NCBI GenBank assembly: GCA_044222005.1
Contig: JBGANY010000011.1
Span: forward strand, 1-64,000
From: Methylotenera_A sp044222005
Lineage (GTDB): Bacteria > Pseudomonadota > Gammaproteobacteria > Burkholderiales > Methylophilaceae
DNA: 64,000 bases
Direction of reading: 5' to 3'
Shown: one piece after another, positions 8,305-18,165 of the stretch
Numbering within the stretch: position 1 is the stretch's first letter
Layout of the letters: each line of letters opens with the position of its first letter
Notes under the pieces: model-generated
Database searches by the model: none
What the model was told of the DNA's origin: nothing
Seen by the model: only the letters and a program-made list of their open reading frames with translations
Program-made: the position numbers and the translations under genes

Positions 8305-9258
8305 ATGTCTGAGCAGAATGAACCGTCACACAGTAACTGGCAACAGAAAACCATAGAAAAGCTATTATTGTCTGGGCTGAAGGAACAGCAAACCGCGCGC
8401 CGCTGGAGCATCTTTTTTAAGGCGCTTACCTTTGGGTATCTGTTTCTATTGTTGATAGTGGTATTAGGGGTATTTGGTGGAAAAAACGTGGCTGGTCCGC
8501 ATGCGGCTTTGATTGATATTAACGGCGTGATAGAGGCAGGTGGCGAAGTCAATGCGGACGCTGTGATCAGCAGCTTGAACGATGCTTATGACAGCATTGG
8601 CACCAAGGGTATTATTTTGCGTTTTAACACGCCGGGCGGCAGTCCGGTGCAGGCGGGTATTATCAACGATGAAATCATGCGCCAAAAGAAGCTGCATCCT
8701 AAGATTCCGGTATATGGTGTGGTGGAAGACATTTGCGCTTCCGGCGGCTATTACATTGCAGCGGCGACGGATAAGATTTATGTCGATAAAGCCAGTATCG
8801 TCGGCTCGATTGGCGTGCTGATGGATGGCTACGGTTTTACCGAAGTGATGAAAAAAGTTGGGGTCGAGCGCCGATTGATGACTGCCGGAGAAAACAAGGC
8901 TATGCTGGATCCGTTCTCACCAGTTAACCCGAAACATCAGGCTTTGGCGCAAACCATGCTGAATGAAGTGCACGAGCAGTTTAAGAACGTAGTGAGAAAG
9001 GGCAGGGGCGCACGCTTAAAAGAAACGCCGGAAGTATTCAGCGGCCTGTTCTGGAGCGGTGAGCAAAGCATCAAGCTGGGTCTTGCCGATGCGCTGGGCA
9101 GTGCAGATTACGTCGCGCGCGATGTGATCAAGCAGGACGAGATTGTTGATTATACCTACCAGGAAACCATGATGGACCGCTTTGCCAAACGCCTGGGCGC
9201 GGGAGTAGCGAAGGCGGTTGGGATAGATACGATAATGAAGGGGATGCAGCTGAGGTGA
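8305..9258 (+). CDS. sppA: Signal peptide peptidase SppA-type serine protease (S49)
   Basis: An S49 membrane protease of 317 residues, the short single-domain form rather than the ~600-residue E. coli duplication. It has one transmembrane segment (about 38-58) and then the protease domain. Ser146 in CASGGYY is the nucleophile, and Lys198 in TAGENKAML sits where the general-base Lys of Bacillus SppA lies. It is expected to cleave leftover signal peptides or membrane protein fragments at the outer face of the inner membrane. The start is preceded by AGGAAAAGAG. It is the last gene of the rluC operon. Confidence 0.9.
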   Translation: MSEQNEPSHSNWQQKTIEKLLLSGLKEQQTARRWSIFFKALTFGYLFLLLIVVLGVFGGKNVAGPHAALIDINGVIEAGGEVNADAVISSLNDAYDSIGTKGIILRFNTPGGSPVQAGIINDEIMRQKKLHPKIPVYGVVEDICASGGYYIAAATDKIYVDKASIVGSIGVLMDGYGFTEVMKKVGVERRLMTAGENKAMLDPFSPVNPKHQALAQTMLNEVHEQFKNVVRKGRGARLKETPEVFSGLFWSGEQSIKLGLADALGSADYVARDVIKQDEIVDYTYQETMMDRFAKRLGAGVAKAVGIDTIMKGMQLR

Positions 9259-9264
9259 CCTTGG

Positions 9265-9299
9265 CTGCCCACACGATCAACTAATTGAAGTGTGGGCAG
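9265..9299. terminator. Strong stem-loop between convergent sppA and pgi
   Basis: CTGCCCACAC at 9265-9274 pairs perfectly with GTGTGGGCAG at 9290-9299 (10-bp stem, 15-base loop). No T-run follows on either strand, so it may act as a non-canonical terminator or as a 3'-end stabiliser for both transcripts. Confidence 0.5.
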
Positions 9300-9327
9300 G
9301 CAAAAAAGCTGGCCGATAGTGGCTTTG

Positions 9328-10986
9328 CTAAGGTTTATTCAACTGCTTGGTATGGTTGATCAGGCCGTTGGTTGAGCTGTCGTAATTTGTCACCACTTCG
9401 TCGCTGGTCAGTTGCGGCAGGATTTGCTGGGCGATCTGTTTGCCGTATTCCACGCCCCATTGGTCATAGCTGTTAATATTCCACATGATGCCCTGCACGA
9501 ATATCTTGTGTTCGTATAGTGCAATCAGCTTGCCGAGCATATTTGGCGTAAGCTTGTCGAACAAAATGGAGGTGGTAGGACGGTTGCCTTCAAACACTTT
9601 GTGTGGCAGCAGTTTTTCGAGTGCTTCGCCTGACATGCCTTGCTTTTCAAGCTCTGCACGTGCTTCTTCCCTGGTTTTTCCCAGCATCAAAGCCTGCGTC
9701 TGCGCTAAAAAGTTCGCCAGCAGGATTTTATGATGCGCGTAACCATGTTTACCGATGGCATAATGGCTGTGCACGGGCATCAAAAAATCGGCTGGAATCA
9801 TTTGTGTGCCCTGGTGAATGAGCTGATAAAACGCATGCTGGCCATTGGTGCCAGCCTCGCCCCAAATCACCGGGCCGGTTTTGTATTCCACACGGCTGCC
9901 ATCGCGGCAGATGAACTTGCCGTTACTTTCCATATCGGCCTGTTGCATATAGGCTGGAAAGCGCGCCATTCCTTGGTCGTAGGGCAATATGACATGCGTG
10001 TCCACATGGAAGAAGTTGTTATACCAGATACCGATAAGTGCCATAATCACGGGCATATTCTGTTCGAGCGGCGCAGTTCTGAAATGGTTATCCATTTCAT
10101 GCCCCCCTGAGAGCAGGTCTTCGAAGTTGTCCATGCCTACATACAAGGCAATCGATAGCCCGATAGCAGACCAGAGCGAATAGCGACCGCCAACCCAATC
10201 CCAGAACGCGAACATGTTGGCGGTATCGATGCCGAACTCTTGCACCGCTTTTGAGTTGGTTGAGAGTGCCACAAAATGTTTAGCCACGTGTGCTTCATCT
10301 TTGGCCATGTTTAAAAACCAGGTGCGCGCAGAATGCGCGTTGGTCATGGTTTCCTGCGTGGTGAAAGTTTTCGAGGCCACAATAAACAATGTAGTTTCAG
10401 CATTGCATTTTTCGAGTGCGCGCATCAAATGTGCGCCATCGATGTTCGATACAAAGTGAATGTCCAGATTGGGGCTGGCGTAGGGTTTAAGCGCGTCGCA
10501 GACCATCACGGGGCCCAGGTCGGAACCGCCAATTCCAATGTTTACAATGTCGGTAATACGCTTGCCGGAATAACCTTTCCATTCGCCATTGCGCACTTTG
10601 TCAGAAAATACACGCATTTGCTGGAGTACGGCATTTACGTCCGGCATGACATCGTGGCCATCCACATAGACAGGTGTATTAGAACGGTTACGCAGCGCAG
10701 TGTGCAAGACTGCACGGTCTTCGGTGATATTGATTTTTTCGCCCGCGAACATTCTGTCACGCCAGTTTTCAATATTGGCTTCGCGTGCCAGTTGGATCAG
10801 CAAAGGCAGCGTTTCGTCGTTCATGCGATGTTTGGAATAATCCAGCAATAAATCAGCGAACTTCAGGCTGTATTTTTCGAAGCGTTTTGGATCATTTGCG
10901 AACAAATCGCGCATGTGGGTTGAAGCTATGGTTTTTTCATGTTGGCAGAGTTTTTGCCATACTGGGTAATGTGTGAGCGTAGCCAT
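9328..10986 (-). CDS. pgi: Glucose-6-phosphate isomerase
   Basis: Interconverts glucose 6-phosphate and fructose 6-phosphate in the cytoplasm. At 552 residues it has the normal bacterial length. Family signatures are VGGRYSLWSAIGLS in the middle and NINSYDQWGVEYGK near the C-terminus; IGIGGSDLGP binds the sugar phosphate. It lies directly downstream of glgB on the same strand (69 bp gap), linking gluconeogenic sugar phosphate supply to glycogen synthesis. The start is an ATG and the N-terminus (TLTHYPVWQKL) matches the family. Confidence 0.96.
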   Translation of the reverse strand: MATLTHYPVWQKLCQHEKTIASTHMRDLFANDPKRFEKYSLKFADLLLDYSKHRMNDETLPLLIQLAREANIENWRDRMFAGEKINITEDRAVLHTALRNRSNTPVYVDGHDVMPDVNAVLQQMRVFSDKVRNGEWKGYSGKRITDIVNIGIGGSDLGPVMVCDALKPYASPNLDIHFVSNIDGAHLMRALEKCNAETTLFIVASKTFTTQETMTNAHSARTWFLNMAKDEAHVAKHFVALSTNSKAVQEFGIDTANMFAFWDWVGGRYSLWSAIGLSIALYVGMDNFEDLLSGGHEMDNHFRTAPLEQNMPVIMALIGIWYNNFFHVDTHVILPYDQGMARFPAYMQQADMESNGKFICRDGSRVEYKTGPVIWGEAGTNGQHAFYQLIHQGTQMIPADFLMPVHSHYAIGKHGYAHHKILLANFLAQTQALMLGKTREEARAELEKQGMSGEALEKLLPHKVFEGNRPTTSILFDKLTPNMLGKLIALYEHKIFVQGIMWNINSYDQWGVEYGKQIAQQILPQLTSDEVVTNYDSSTNGLINHTKQLNKP

Positions 10987-11037
10987 TTGAATATTCGTGC
11001 TTTATTAAGTTATTTTATCAATTGTAAAAACATCCCA

Positions 11038-11061
11038 GCTTAAACGGTTAAACGTCTAAGC
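11038..11061 (-). terminator. Imperfect hairpin at the glgB stop
   Basis: GCTTAAACG (11038-11046) faces CGTCTAAGC (11053-11061) with one mismatch, overlapping the glgB stop codon. A weak T-run follows on the minus strand. It might reduce read-through from glgB into pgi, but the call is tentative. Confidence 0.3.
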
Positions 11062-13302
11062 CGGTTTTAAAACCAAGCCTGCCAGCGGGGGCAGCGTAAT
11101 GACAAGCGATTGGCTGCGGTTCATCCAGGTAATGTCTTCCGTGTGCAACCCTGCGCCGTTGCCCTGGTTGCTGCCGCCATAGCAAGCCGCATCACTGTTA
11201 AATACTTCTTTATAGGTGCCTGCTTGCGGCACGCCAATGCGATAACCTTCACGCAATACTGGCGTGAAGTTCAATACTATTATAACAAAACTATTGTCCA
11301 GCCCGCGTCTTACATAGCTGATAATAGATTGGTCAGAGTCATGACAGTCTATCCATTCGAAACCCTGGTGCACAAAATCAAGCGAATGTAGCGCTATTTC
11401 CTGTTTGTAGAGGTTGTTCAGATCGTGGCTTGCTTGCTTGATGCCCCGATGCCATTGATATCCCTCATACTTGTCGCTGAGCAAATGCCAGTCCAGACTA
11501 CTGTTCACGTTCCATTCTCGGCCCTGGCCGAACTCGTTGCCCATGAAGTTGAGCTTTTTGCCCGGCGCAGTCATCTGATACGTCGTCAGCAGGCGCAGGT
11601 TGGCAAATTTCTGCCACGCATCGCCCGGCATTTTGTCAAGTAAAGACTTTTTGCCATGCACGACTTCATCATGTGAGAACGGCAGTACAAAATTCTCCGA
11701 GTAGGCGTAAAGCTGGCCAAAAGTGAGCATGTCATGGTAATAGCGCCGATGCACCGGGTCGTGTTCAATGTAGGCAAGCGTGTCGTTCATCCAGCCCATG
11801 TTCCACTTCATGTTAAAGCCTAAACCGCCTAGATATACCGGGCGCGATACTGCCGGCCATGCGGTGGATTCCTCAGCAATGGTGAGTACGCCGGCAAAGT
11901 CTTCACCCACCATGACATTGAGTTGCTTTAAGAACTCAATCACATCCAGGTTTTCTCTGCCGCCGTATTTGTTAGGCAGCCATTCGCCGGCCTTGCGTGA
12001 GTAATCGAGATAAAGCATTGAAGCCACAGCATCTACACGCAAACCGTCAATATGGAACTCGGATAGCCAGTAGTAAGCGTTTGACATCAGGAAGTTACGC
12101 ACTTCATTGCGGCCGTAATTGAAAATAAGGGTTCCCCAGTCCTGGTGCTCACCCAGGCGCGGGTCTTCATGCTCATATAATGCCGTGCCGTCGAAGCGCG
12201 CCAAAGCCCAGTCATCTTTTGGAAAGTGTCCTGGCACCCAGTCTAAAATAACGCCGATATTGGCCTGGTGAAATGCGTCAATCAAGAAGCGCAAATCATC
12301 GGGCGAGCCGAAGCGATTGGTCACGCCAAAGTAGCCGGTGGTTTGATAGCCCCAGGATTCAGTTAGCGGATGCTCTGAGATCGGCATCAGCTCGACGTGG
12401 GTATAGCCCATTTCGGCGACATAGGGCACGAGCGTGCTGGCCAGATCGCGATAATTTAAAAAGTGACCCTTGTTGTCGCGTTGCCATGAGCCCAAATGGA
12501 CTTCGTAACAGTTAAATGGGGCATGCAGCCAGTCACGTTTTTTGCGCGCATCAAGCCATTGCCTGTCTTCCCATTGGTGATAACTGGCACTGATTCTTGC
12601 GGCAGTGCCGGGGCGCTGTTCGAACTCAAAACCATAAGGGTCAGTCTTGACCAGAATATTGCCGGTGTGGCGGTTGCGAATCTCGAATTTATAGGTGTCG
12701 TGCGTGGTGAGGTTGGGAATGAAAATATCCCATACTCCACTTGATCCGTGTGTGCGCATGGAATGGACACGGCCATCCCAATTGTTAAAGCTGCCGACTA
12801 CGCTCACGCGCTCCGCGTTTGGCGCCCAAACTGCAAAACGGACGCCGGCGACATCATCTTGCGTGATGCATTGCGCGCCAAGGGTTTTGTAAGCTTGCAA
12901 CAGGCGGCCTTCGCCAAATAAATAGAGCTCGTCCTGGGTGAGGCTTGTGCCAAAGGTATAGGGGTCGTGCGTTTCGTAGCTGTTGCCGGCGCAGTCTATT
13001 TTAAGCAGGCAAGGGGTTTCGAGGCGAGTTTCGCTTTGCAGACCAAACAATCCATCGGGATGGGATTTCTCAAGCTTGATCCATGCGTCGTCAACTTTAA
13101 CGCTCACACCTGTCGCCTGGGGAATAAATATGCGATAGATGTAACTGCCATCGACTTTATGCTGCCCTAGAAAACTGAATGGGTCATGATGGCGCGCTTC
13201 TAAAATCAGTAACAATGAGTCAGATACGGCGTCAGACTCTTTCTTGCGCTTGGCTGCAGTTTGCGCGCTGGTTTTTGCTGATGTCGCTTTAGAGTGTACC
13301 AA
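11056..13302 (-). CDS. glgB: 1,4-alpha-glucan branching enzyme
   Basis: GlgB (GH13) introduces alpha-1,6 branches into glycogen. The 748 residues are laid out as an N-terminal early-set domain, a CBM48 domain (GVRFAVWAPNAERVSVVGSF, about 150), a GH13 barrel, and a C-terminal beta domain. Catalytic motifs are present: DGLRVDAVASML (nucleophile Asp), LTIAEESTAWP (acid Glu) and LPFSHDEVVHGKKS (stabilising Asp). A ~30-residue polar, Lys-rich N-terminal extension precedes conserved sequence. It is divergent from glgC with a 205-bp AT-rich gap, suggesting coordinated control of branching and ADP-glucose supply. Confidence 0.97.
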   Translation of the reverse strand: MVHSKATSAKTSAQTAAKRKKESDAVSDSLLLILEARHHDPFSFLGQHKVDGSYIYRIFIPQATGVSVKVDDAWIKLEKSHPDGLFGLQSETRLETPCLLKIDCAGNSYETHDPYTFGTSLTQDELYLFGEGRLLQAYKTLGAQCITQDDVAGVRFAVWAPNAERVSVVGSFNNWDGRVHSMRTHGSSGVWDIFIPNLTTHDTYKFEIRNRHTGNILVKTDPYGFEFEQRPGTAARISASYHQWEDRQWLDARKKRDWLHAPFNCYEVHLGSWQRDNKGHFLNYRDLASTLVPYVAEMGYTHVELMPISEHPLTESWGYQTTGYFGVTNRFGSPDDLRFLIDAFHQANIGVILDWVPGHFPKDDWALARFDGTALYEHEDPRLGEHQDWGTLIFNYGRNEVRNFLMSNAYYWLSEFHIDGLRVDAVASMLYLDYSRKAGEWLPNKYGGRENLDVIEFLKQLNVMVGEDFAGVLTIAEESTAWPAVSRPVYLGGLGFNMKWNMGWMNDTLAYIEHDPVHRRYYHDMLTFGQLYAYSENFVLPFSHDEVVHGKKSLLDKMPGDAWQKFANLRLLTTYQMTAPGKKLNFMGNEFGQGREWNVNSSLDWHLLSDKYEGYQWHRGIKQASHDLNNLYKQEIALHSLDFVHQGFEWIDCHDSDQSIISYVRRGLDNSFVIIVLNFTPVLREGYRIGVPQAGTYKEVFNSDAACYGGSNQGNGAGLHTEDITWMNRSQSLVITLPPLAGLVLKPA

Positions 13303-13507
13303 GATGTATTCCCCCGAAATTTTTCTAAGAAATATTTATGTTTTTATTAATATTTGTTCATTACGTCATGTTACAGCTAGATTATAGCTTGCAACATTGA
13401 TTATAATGTAAACGAAAGCAGTTGATATAGGAATTAAGTCGAATTTGCTAATTTAGTTTAGCCCAGCTAAGTTATCAAATGCATAATTAAAACTTCAGGA
13501 GGGCATC
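13303..13507. promoter_or_regulatory. Divergent glgB/glgC regulatory region
   Basis: A 205-bp AT-rich gap between the two outward-reading glycogen genes. It ends with a very strong ribosome site for glgC (AGGAGGG, 13498-13504). No dyad long enough to name a regulator was seen. Confidence 0.55.
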
Positions 13508-14788
13508 ATGTCGCACGACCAGCATTCAGATCGTTTTATTAGTACATTAACCAAAAACACTGCTGCGATTATCCTTGCAGGTGGTCGAGGCAGCCGATTG
13601 AAGAACCTGACTGATTGGCGCGCAAAACCGGCAGTACAATTTGGCGGCAAGTTCCGTATCATAGATTTTCCACTTTCAAACTGCATCAATTCCGGCATTC
13701 GCCGCATCAATGTGGCAACTCAATATAAAGCACAAAGCCTGATTCAGCATATTCAGCGCGGCTGGGGCTTCCTGCGCGGTGAATTCAATGAATATGTGAA
13801 TATTATTCCTGCGCAGCAGCGTATTTCAGAGGACTGGTACAAAGGCACTGCGGATGCGGTGTATCAGAACCTGGACCTGCTGCGTGAAGGCGGGGCTGAG
13901 TATGTGTTGATACTGGCGGGTGACCATATCTACAAGATGGATTACGGCAAAATGTTGGCGACCCATGCCCGCAACAATGCCGATATGACGGTCGCCTGTA
14001 TTAATGTGCCGCTGGAAGACGCAAAGGGCTTTGGGGTGCTGGCTGTAGATGAAACCGATCGTGTGGTCGAGTTCGCTGAAAAGCCAGCCAATCCCAAACA
14101 TATGCCTGGCGACCCTACCAAGGCGTTTGCGAGTATGGGCATTTATATATTTAATGCCAAGTTTCTGTATGAGCAGTTGATCCGCGATGCGGGCGATCCT
14201 AAATCCAGCCATGATTTTGGCGGCGATATCATTCCTTATCTGATTAAAAAGTATAAAGTACAGGCGCACCGCTTTACCGATAGCTGTGTCGGCGCCAAAA
14301 ATGGCAATTACTATTGGCGCGATGTGGGCACGATTGATGCTTATTGGGAAGCCAATATGGAGCTTACCAAAGTGATCCCAGAGCTTAACTTGTATGACAG
14401 GGATTGGCCGATCTGGACGTATCAAGAGCAATTGCCACCAGCCAAATTTGTATTTAATGATGAAGGCAGAACCGGCAAGGCGACAGATTCATTGATTTCC
14501 GGCGGTTGCATCGTGAGCGGCTCCTGTGTGACCAGTTCCGTGTTGTTCTCAGATGTGCGGGTGCATAGTTATTGTGAAATCGAAGGCTCGGTGATTTTGC
14601 CTAAAGTAACTATCAATCGTAATGTTGTGCTTAAAAATGTAGTGATAGACCGTGGCTGTATCATCCCTGAGGGTATGCAAATCGGGGTAGATCTGGCTTT
14701 AGATGCTAAGCGCTTTTATGTGTCTGAAAAAGGCATTACTTTGGTAACGCCTGATATGCTGGGCCAGGATTTATACAGAGTAATTTAA
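13508..14788 (+). CDS. glgC: Glucose-1-phosphate adenylyltransferase (ADP-glucose pyrophosphorylase)
   Basis: Makes ADP-glucose from glucose 1-phosphate and ATP, the committed and usually allosterically controlled step of glycogen synthesis. The 426 residues show the nucleotidyltransferase core with AAIILAGGRGSRLKNLT, RAKPAVQFGGKFRIIDFPLSNC, the catalytic-site segment ILAGDHIYKMDY, and the glucose-1-P region VEFAEKP; the C-terminal left-handed beta-helix is visible as repeated V.I...... steps after residue 320. Length and N-terminal Arg/Lys residues fit the bacterial homotetramer. It begins a run with the GH57 enzyme, malQ and glucokinase, all on the plus strand. Confidence 0.97.
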   Translation: MSHDQHSDRFISTLTKNTAAIILAGGRGSRLKNLTDWRAKPAVQFGGKFRIIDFPLSNCINSGIRRINVATQYKAQSLIQHIQRGWGFLRGEFNEYVNIIPAQQRISEDWYKGTADAVYQNLDLLREGGAEYVLILAGDHIYKMDYGKMLATHARNNADMTVACINVPLEDAKGFGVLAVDETDRVVEFAEKPANPKHMPGDPTKAFASMGIYIFNAKFLYEQLIRDAGDPKSSHDFGGDIIPYLIKKYKVQAHRFTDSCVGAKNGNYYWRDVGTIDAYWEANMELTKVIPELNLYDRDWPIWTYQEQLPPAKFVFNDEGRTGKATDSLISGGCIVSGSCVTSSVLFSDVRVHSYCEIEGSVILPKVTINRNVVLKNVVIDRGCIIPEGMQIGVDLALDAKRFYVSEKGITLVTPDMLGQDLYRVI

Positions 14789-14855
14789 CATTATTAATTT
14801 AAAACAATAAGTTAATATTAATTTTTAATGTTTATTATTAAGAATGTGAATTAGT

Positions 14856-16598
14856 TTGAAGTCAAGTCGTTCTAAGCTTTACCTTAATCTCTTTTGGCAC
14901 ATGCATCAACCCGATTACCGCGACACGGTCAGCAATGAATACGTGTTGCCCTGGACATACCTGCATGCCATAAAAGACTACAGCGACATGGCTTTCCATC
15001 TGGAGGCGAATCCTAAGGCGCGCGTCACCTTCAACTTTGTGCCGATTCTGTTGGAACAACTTGAGGACTATAGCAATCAATTCAAGCAGAACACGATTCG
15101 TGATCCGCTGCTGGCCTTGCTGGTGCGGCCAAATTTGGGTGACATCAATCATGAGCAATGCTATTTGATTGTAAAAAGCTGTTTTAAAAGCCATCACGAA
15201 AAAATGCTGAGCCCGTTTCCCCATTATCAGCGCTTGTTGCATCTGTATCAGTTGGTCGAGCCAATGGCATGTGGCGATTTCCAATATCTATCGCCGCAAT
15301 ACAAGGCAGATTTGCTGGTGTGGTATCACCTGGCCTGGTGTGGAGAGAGCCTGCGCCGCAGCAACACAACGATTCAATCCTTGATGAACAAGGGCATGAT
15401 GTTCACCTTGGAAGAAAGGCAGCAACTATTCAACATTATCGGCGAAACGATTTCCGGATTAATCCCGCGCTATAAAGCGCTTTTGCAGCGCAAGCAAATA
15501 GAAATATCTACCACGCCTTATTACCATCCTATTCTGCCACTGCTGCTGGATTTTAAATCCGCGCTGGATGTAATGCCGTATGCGCCGCTGCCAAAGTATG
15601 TAAAATATGCTGGCGGCCAAAGCCGCGCACAGGCACATGTGCAATCTGCGAAAGAATATCATACTAAGCTCTTTGGCAAGGCGCCACGCGGGATGTGGCC
15701 AGCAGAGGGTGGAGTTTCGGCTGCCGCATTATCGCTGATGGCCGAGAACGGCGTGGAATGGGCTGCTACAGGGCAGGGCGTGCTGGCGAATAGCCTGCTG
15801 AAATCGGATTTAAGCGTAACAGATAAAAACCAGTACTTGTATCAGCCATATCGTGTCACAAATGGCAAGCAGGATATTTTTTGTTTCTTCAGGGATGATA
15901 ATCTTTCAGATAAAATTGGGTTTGAGTATGCAAAAATGCATACGCCAGATGCAGTAAAGGATTTTATCCAGACACTAGAATATATTCACAATGACGAAAT
16001 AGAAGGCGACGTTTATAACAATCCGAAAATTGTAAGCGTTATTTTAGACGGTGAAAATGCCTGGGAATATTATCCATACAACGGATATTATTTTATAAGT
16101 GAGTTATATGCGGCACTAGCAAATCACCCTGATATAGTTATGGCAACTTTCAGTGATGTGGTTGATTTATATCAATCAAAGGAATACATAATAAAGGGAT
16201 TATCCGCCCCTGAATTGCCACAGGTTGCAGCAGGCAGCTGGGTCTATGGTACTTTCAGCACCTGGGTAGGTAGCAAGGACAAGAATTTAGCATGGGACTT
16301 GCTGTGTGAGGCTAAAAGTACGTACGACAGCGTGATGGCCAAAAATATTCTGAATGCCGAGCAGGTAGCGACATGCGAGCGTCAGCTGGCGATTTGCGAA
16401 GGCTCGGACTGGTTCTGGTGGTTTGGTGACTATAATTCATCGGATAGTGTAGCGAGTTTCGATCAGCTTTACCGTCGCAATCTCATTAATTTATACACTT
16501 TGTTACAACAGCCTGTACCCCCGGTGTTGCATACTTCTATCAGCGCTGGCGGCGGTCACGCAGACAATGCTGGAACCATGCGCCGAGGACAAGCATAG
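14856..16598 (+). CDS. Glycoside hydrolase family 57 alpha-glucan enzyme
   Basis: A 580-residue GH57 protein, cytoplasmic (no signal peptide). Family regions visible are LNLFWHMHQPDYRD at the start, RGMWPAEGGVS (region 3, catalytic Glu nucleophile), FFRDDNLSDKIGF (region 4, catalytic Asp) and LDGENAWEYYPYNG (region 5). This set is typical of the GH57 subgroup of alpha-amylase/amylopullulanase type, expected to act on alpha-1,4 or alpha-1,6 links in glycogen or maltodextrin. The start is a TTG at 14856: an in-frame stop lies just upstream and conserved sequence begins within ten codons. Between glgC and malQ it probably takes the place of GlgX or GlgP, neither of which is in view. Confidence 0.9.
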   Translation: MKSSRSKLYLNLFWHMHQPDYRDTVSNEYVLPWTYLHAIKDYSDMAFHLEANPKARVTFNFVPILLEQLEDYSNQFKQNTIRDPLLALLVRPNLGDINHEQCYLIVKSCFKSHHEKMLSPFPHYQRLLHLYQLVEPMACGDFQYLSPQYKADLLVWYHLAWCGESLRRSNTTIQSLMNKGMMFTLEERQQLFNIIGETISGLIPRYKALLQRKQIEISTTPYYHPILPLLLDFKSALDVMPYAPLPKYVKYAGGQSRAQAHVQSAKEYHTKLFGKAPRGMWPAEGGVSAAALSLMAENGVEWAATGQGVLANSLLKSDLSVTDKNQYLYQPYRVTNGKQDIFCFFRDDNLSDKIGFEYAKMHTPDAVKDFIQTLEYIHNDEIEGDVYNNPKIVSVILDGENAWEYYPYNGYYFISELYAALANHPDIVMATFSDVVDLYQSKEYIIKGLSAPELPQVAAGSWVYGTFSTWVGSKDKNLAWDLLCEAKSTYDSVMAKNILNAEQVATCERQLAICEGSDWFWWFGDYNSSDSVASFDQLYRRNLINLYTLLQQPVPPVLHTSISAGGGHADNAGTMRRGQA

Positions 16599-16669
16599 TC
16601 CGGGCACAAACGATTAACGCTAATATAGTCATGGACTATTTGGCATGCACAATATTAATATAGGCACTG

Positions 16670-18163
16670 ATGAAACAGCGATTAAATGCACCACTTCTAA
16701 AAAAACGCCGTGCAGGCGTTCTTCTTCATATCAGTTCTCTGCCAAGCGCGCATTACGTGGGAGATTTGGGTGAGGAAGCTTATCGTTTCGTCGATTTCTT
16801 GCATGACATCGACGCAACTGTCTGGCAAACCTTGCCGATTAACATGCCGCACGCCGACAACTCACCCTATCAGGCTTTATCCGCGTTTGCAGGCAACCCA
16901 GATTTTATTAGCCTGGAAGCCTTGCATGCACAAGGTCTCTTGTTAAGAAAAGTCGATACCGATGGCTTGATTACAAGCAAAACACAGCTGCTGGCAGGTG
17001 CTTATGAAGCGTTTAAAATACGGGCAGAGAGAAAAGAACAGCGCGCTTTTACGAGATTTTGTAAAAAACAGGCACACTGGCTTGATGATTTCGCATTGTT
17101 TTTGGCGCTACGTAACAAGTTTAATCAGTCTGGCTGGCATACCTGGCCAGAAGCTTATAAGAACCGCGATGCAAAAACGTTAAAGCAGGCGCATAAAGAA
17201 CTGGTACATGAAATGACAGTCATTCAATTCACACAGTTTGTGTTTTTTACGCAGTGGCTAAGCCTTAAAGCCTATGCTGCGACAAAAAACGTGTATTTGT
17301 TTGGTGATATTCCCATTTTTGTGGCTTACGATAGTGCGGATGTATGGGCGCAGCCGCACTTGTTCAAGCTGGATGCTGACAAGAACATGACTGTAGTGGC
17401 TGGTGTGCCGCCGGATTATTTTTCAGCCACCGGTCAGCGCTGGGGAAATCCGCATTACAATTGGGATGCGATGGCTGCAGACGGCTACGCGTGGTGGATA
17501 TCACGCATGGCAACGCAAAGTGAGCTGTTTGATATTGTGCGTATCGATCATTTCAGAGGTTTGGAAGCCGCATGGGAGATTGCCGCCAGCGAGGACACAG
17601 CCATCAACGGTCAATGGGTGCTGGCGCCGGGTGATGAGCTGCTGGCAGCTATCAAACAGGCTTTGCCCAATATCTGCCTGGTGGCGGAAGATTTGGGCAT
17701 TATCACTGATAAGGTCAATGCCTTGCGAAACAAATATAATTTGCCGGGAATGAAAATTCTGCAATTTGCGTTCAGCGGCACAGAAGACAATCCGTACTTG
17801 CCAAAAAACATTGAAAAGAATAGCGTGGTATACACAGGCACACACGATAACGATACCACCCTGGGCTGGCATATCAGTCTGGATGAGCATCAGCGCGGGC
17901 ACTTTCACCGGTATTTATCTGCAACGCATTCAAAAGAGCATCAACCCGATATTCCAGCAGATTTAATCAATATGGCGCTTTCATCCGCTGCCAATCTGGC
18001 AATCATTCCCATGCAGGATATTTTGGCGCTCGATTCCAGCCATCGTATGAACACGCCGGGTACATCTTCAGGCAACTGGCACTGGCGCTTTAACTGGCAG
18101 CAGCTTTCAGCGGCGCAGAAAAGCATGATGACGGAAGCCATCGCGCGTACTGGGCGGAAATAA
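16670..18163 (+). CDS. malQ: 4-alpha-glucanotransferase (amylomaltase)
   Basis: GH77 enzyme that disproportionates malto-oligosaccharides, releasing glucose. At 497 residues it is the short bacterial type without the extra N-terminal domain of E. coli MalQ. Motifs: GVLLHISSLPS at the N-terminus, DIVRIDHFRGLEAAWEI (nucleophile Asp), LVAEDLGIIT (acid Glu) and YTGTHDNDTTLGW (third carboxylate). It sits between the GH57 enzyme and glucokinase; the stop is 2 bp before the glucokinase start, so the released glucose is likely phosphorylated by the next gene product. Confidence 0.95.
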   Translation: MKQRLNAPLLKKRRAGVLLHISSLPSAHYVGDLGEEAYRFVDFLHDIDATVWQTLPINMPHADNSPYQALSAFAGNPDFISLEALHAQGLLLRKVDTDGLITSKTQLLAGAYEAFKIRAERKEQRAFTRFCKKQAHWLDDFALFLALRNKFNQSGWHTWPEAYKNRDAKTLKQAHKELVHEMTVIQFTQFVFFTQWLSLKAYAATKNVYLFGDIPIFVAYDSADVWAQPHLFKLDADKNMTVVAGVPPDYFSATGQRWGNPHYNWDAMAADGYAWWISRMATQSELFDIVRIDHFRGLEAAWEIAASEDTAINGQWVLAPGDELLAAIKQALPNICLVAEDLGIITDKVNALRNKYNLPGMKILQFAFSGTEDNPYLPKNIEKNSVVYTGTHDNDTTLGWHISLDEHQRGHFHRYLSATHSKEHQPDIPADLINMALSSAANLAIIPMQDILALDSSHRMNTPGTSSGNWHWRFNWQQLSAAQKSMMTEAIARTGRK

Positions 18164-18165
18164 GC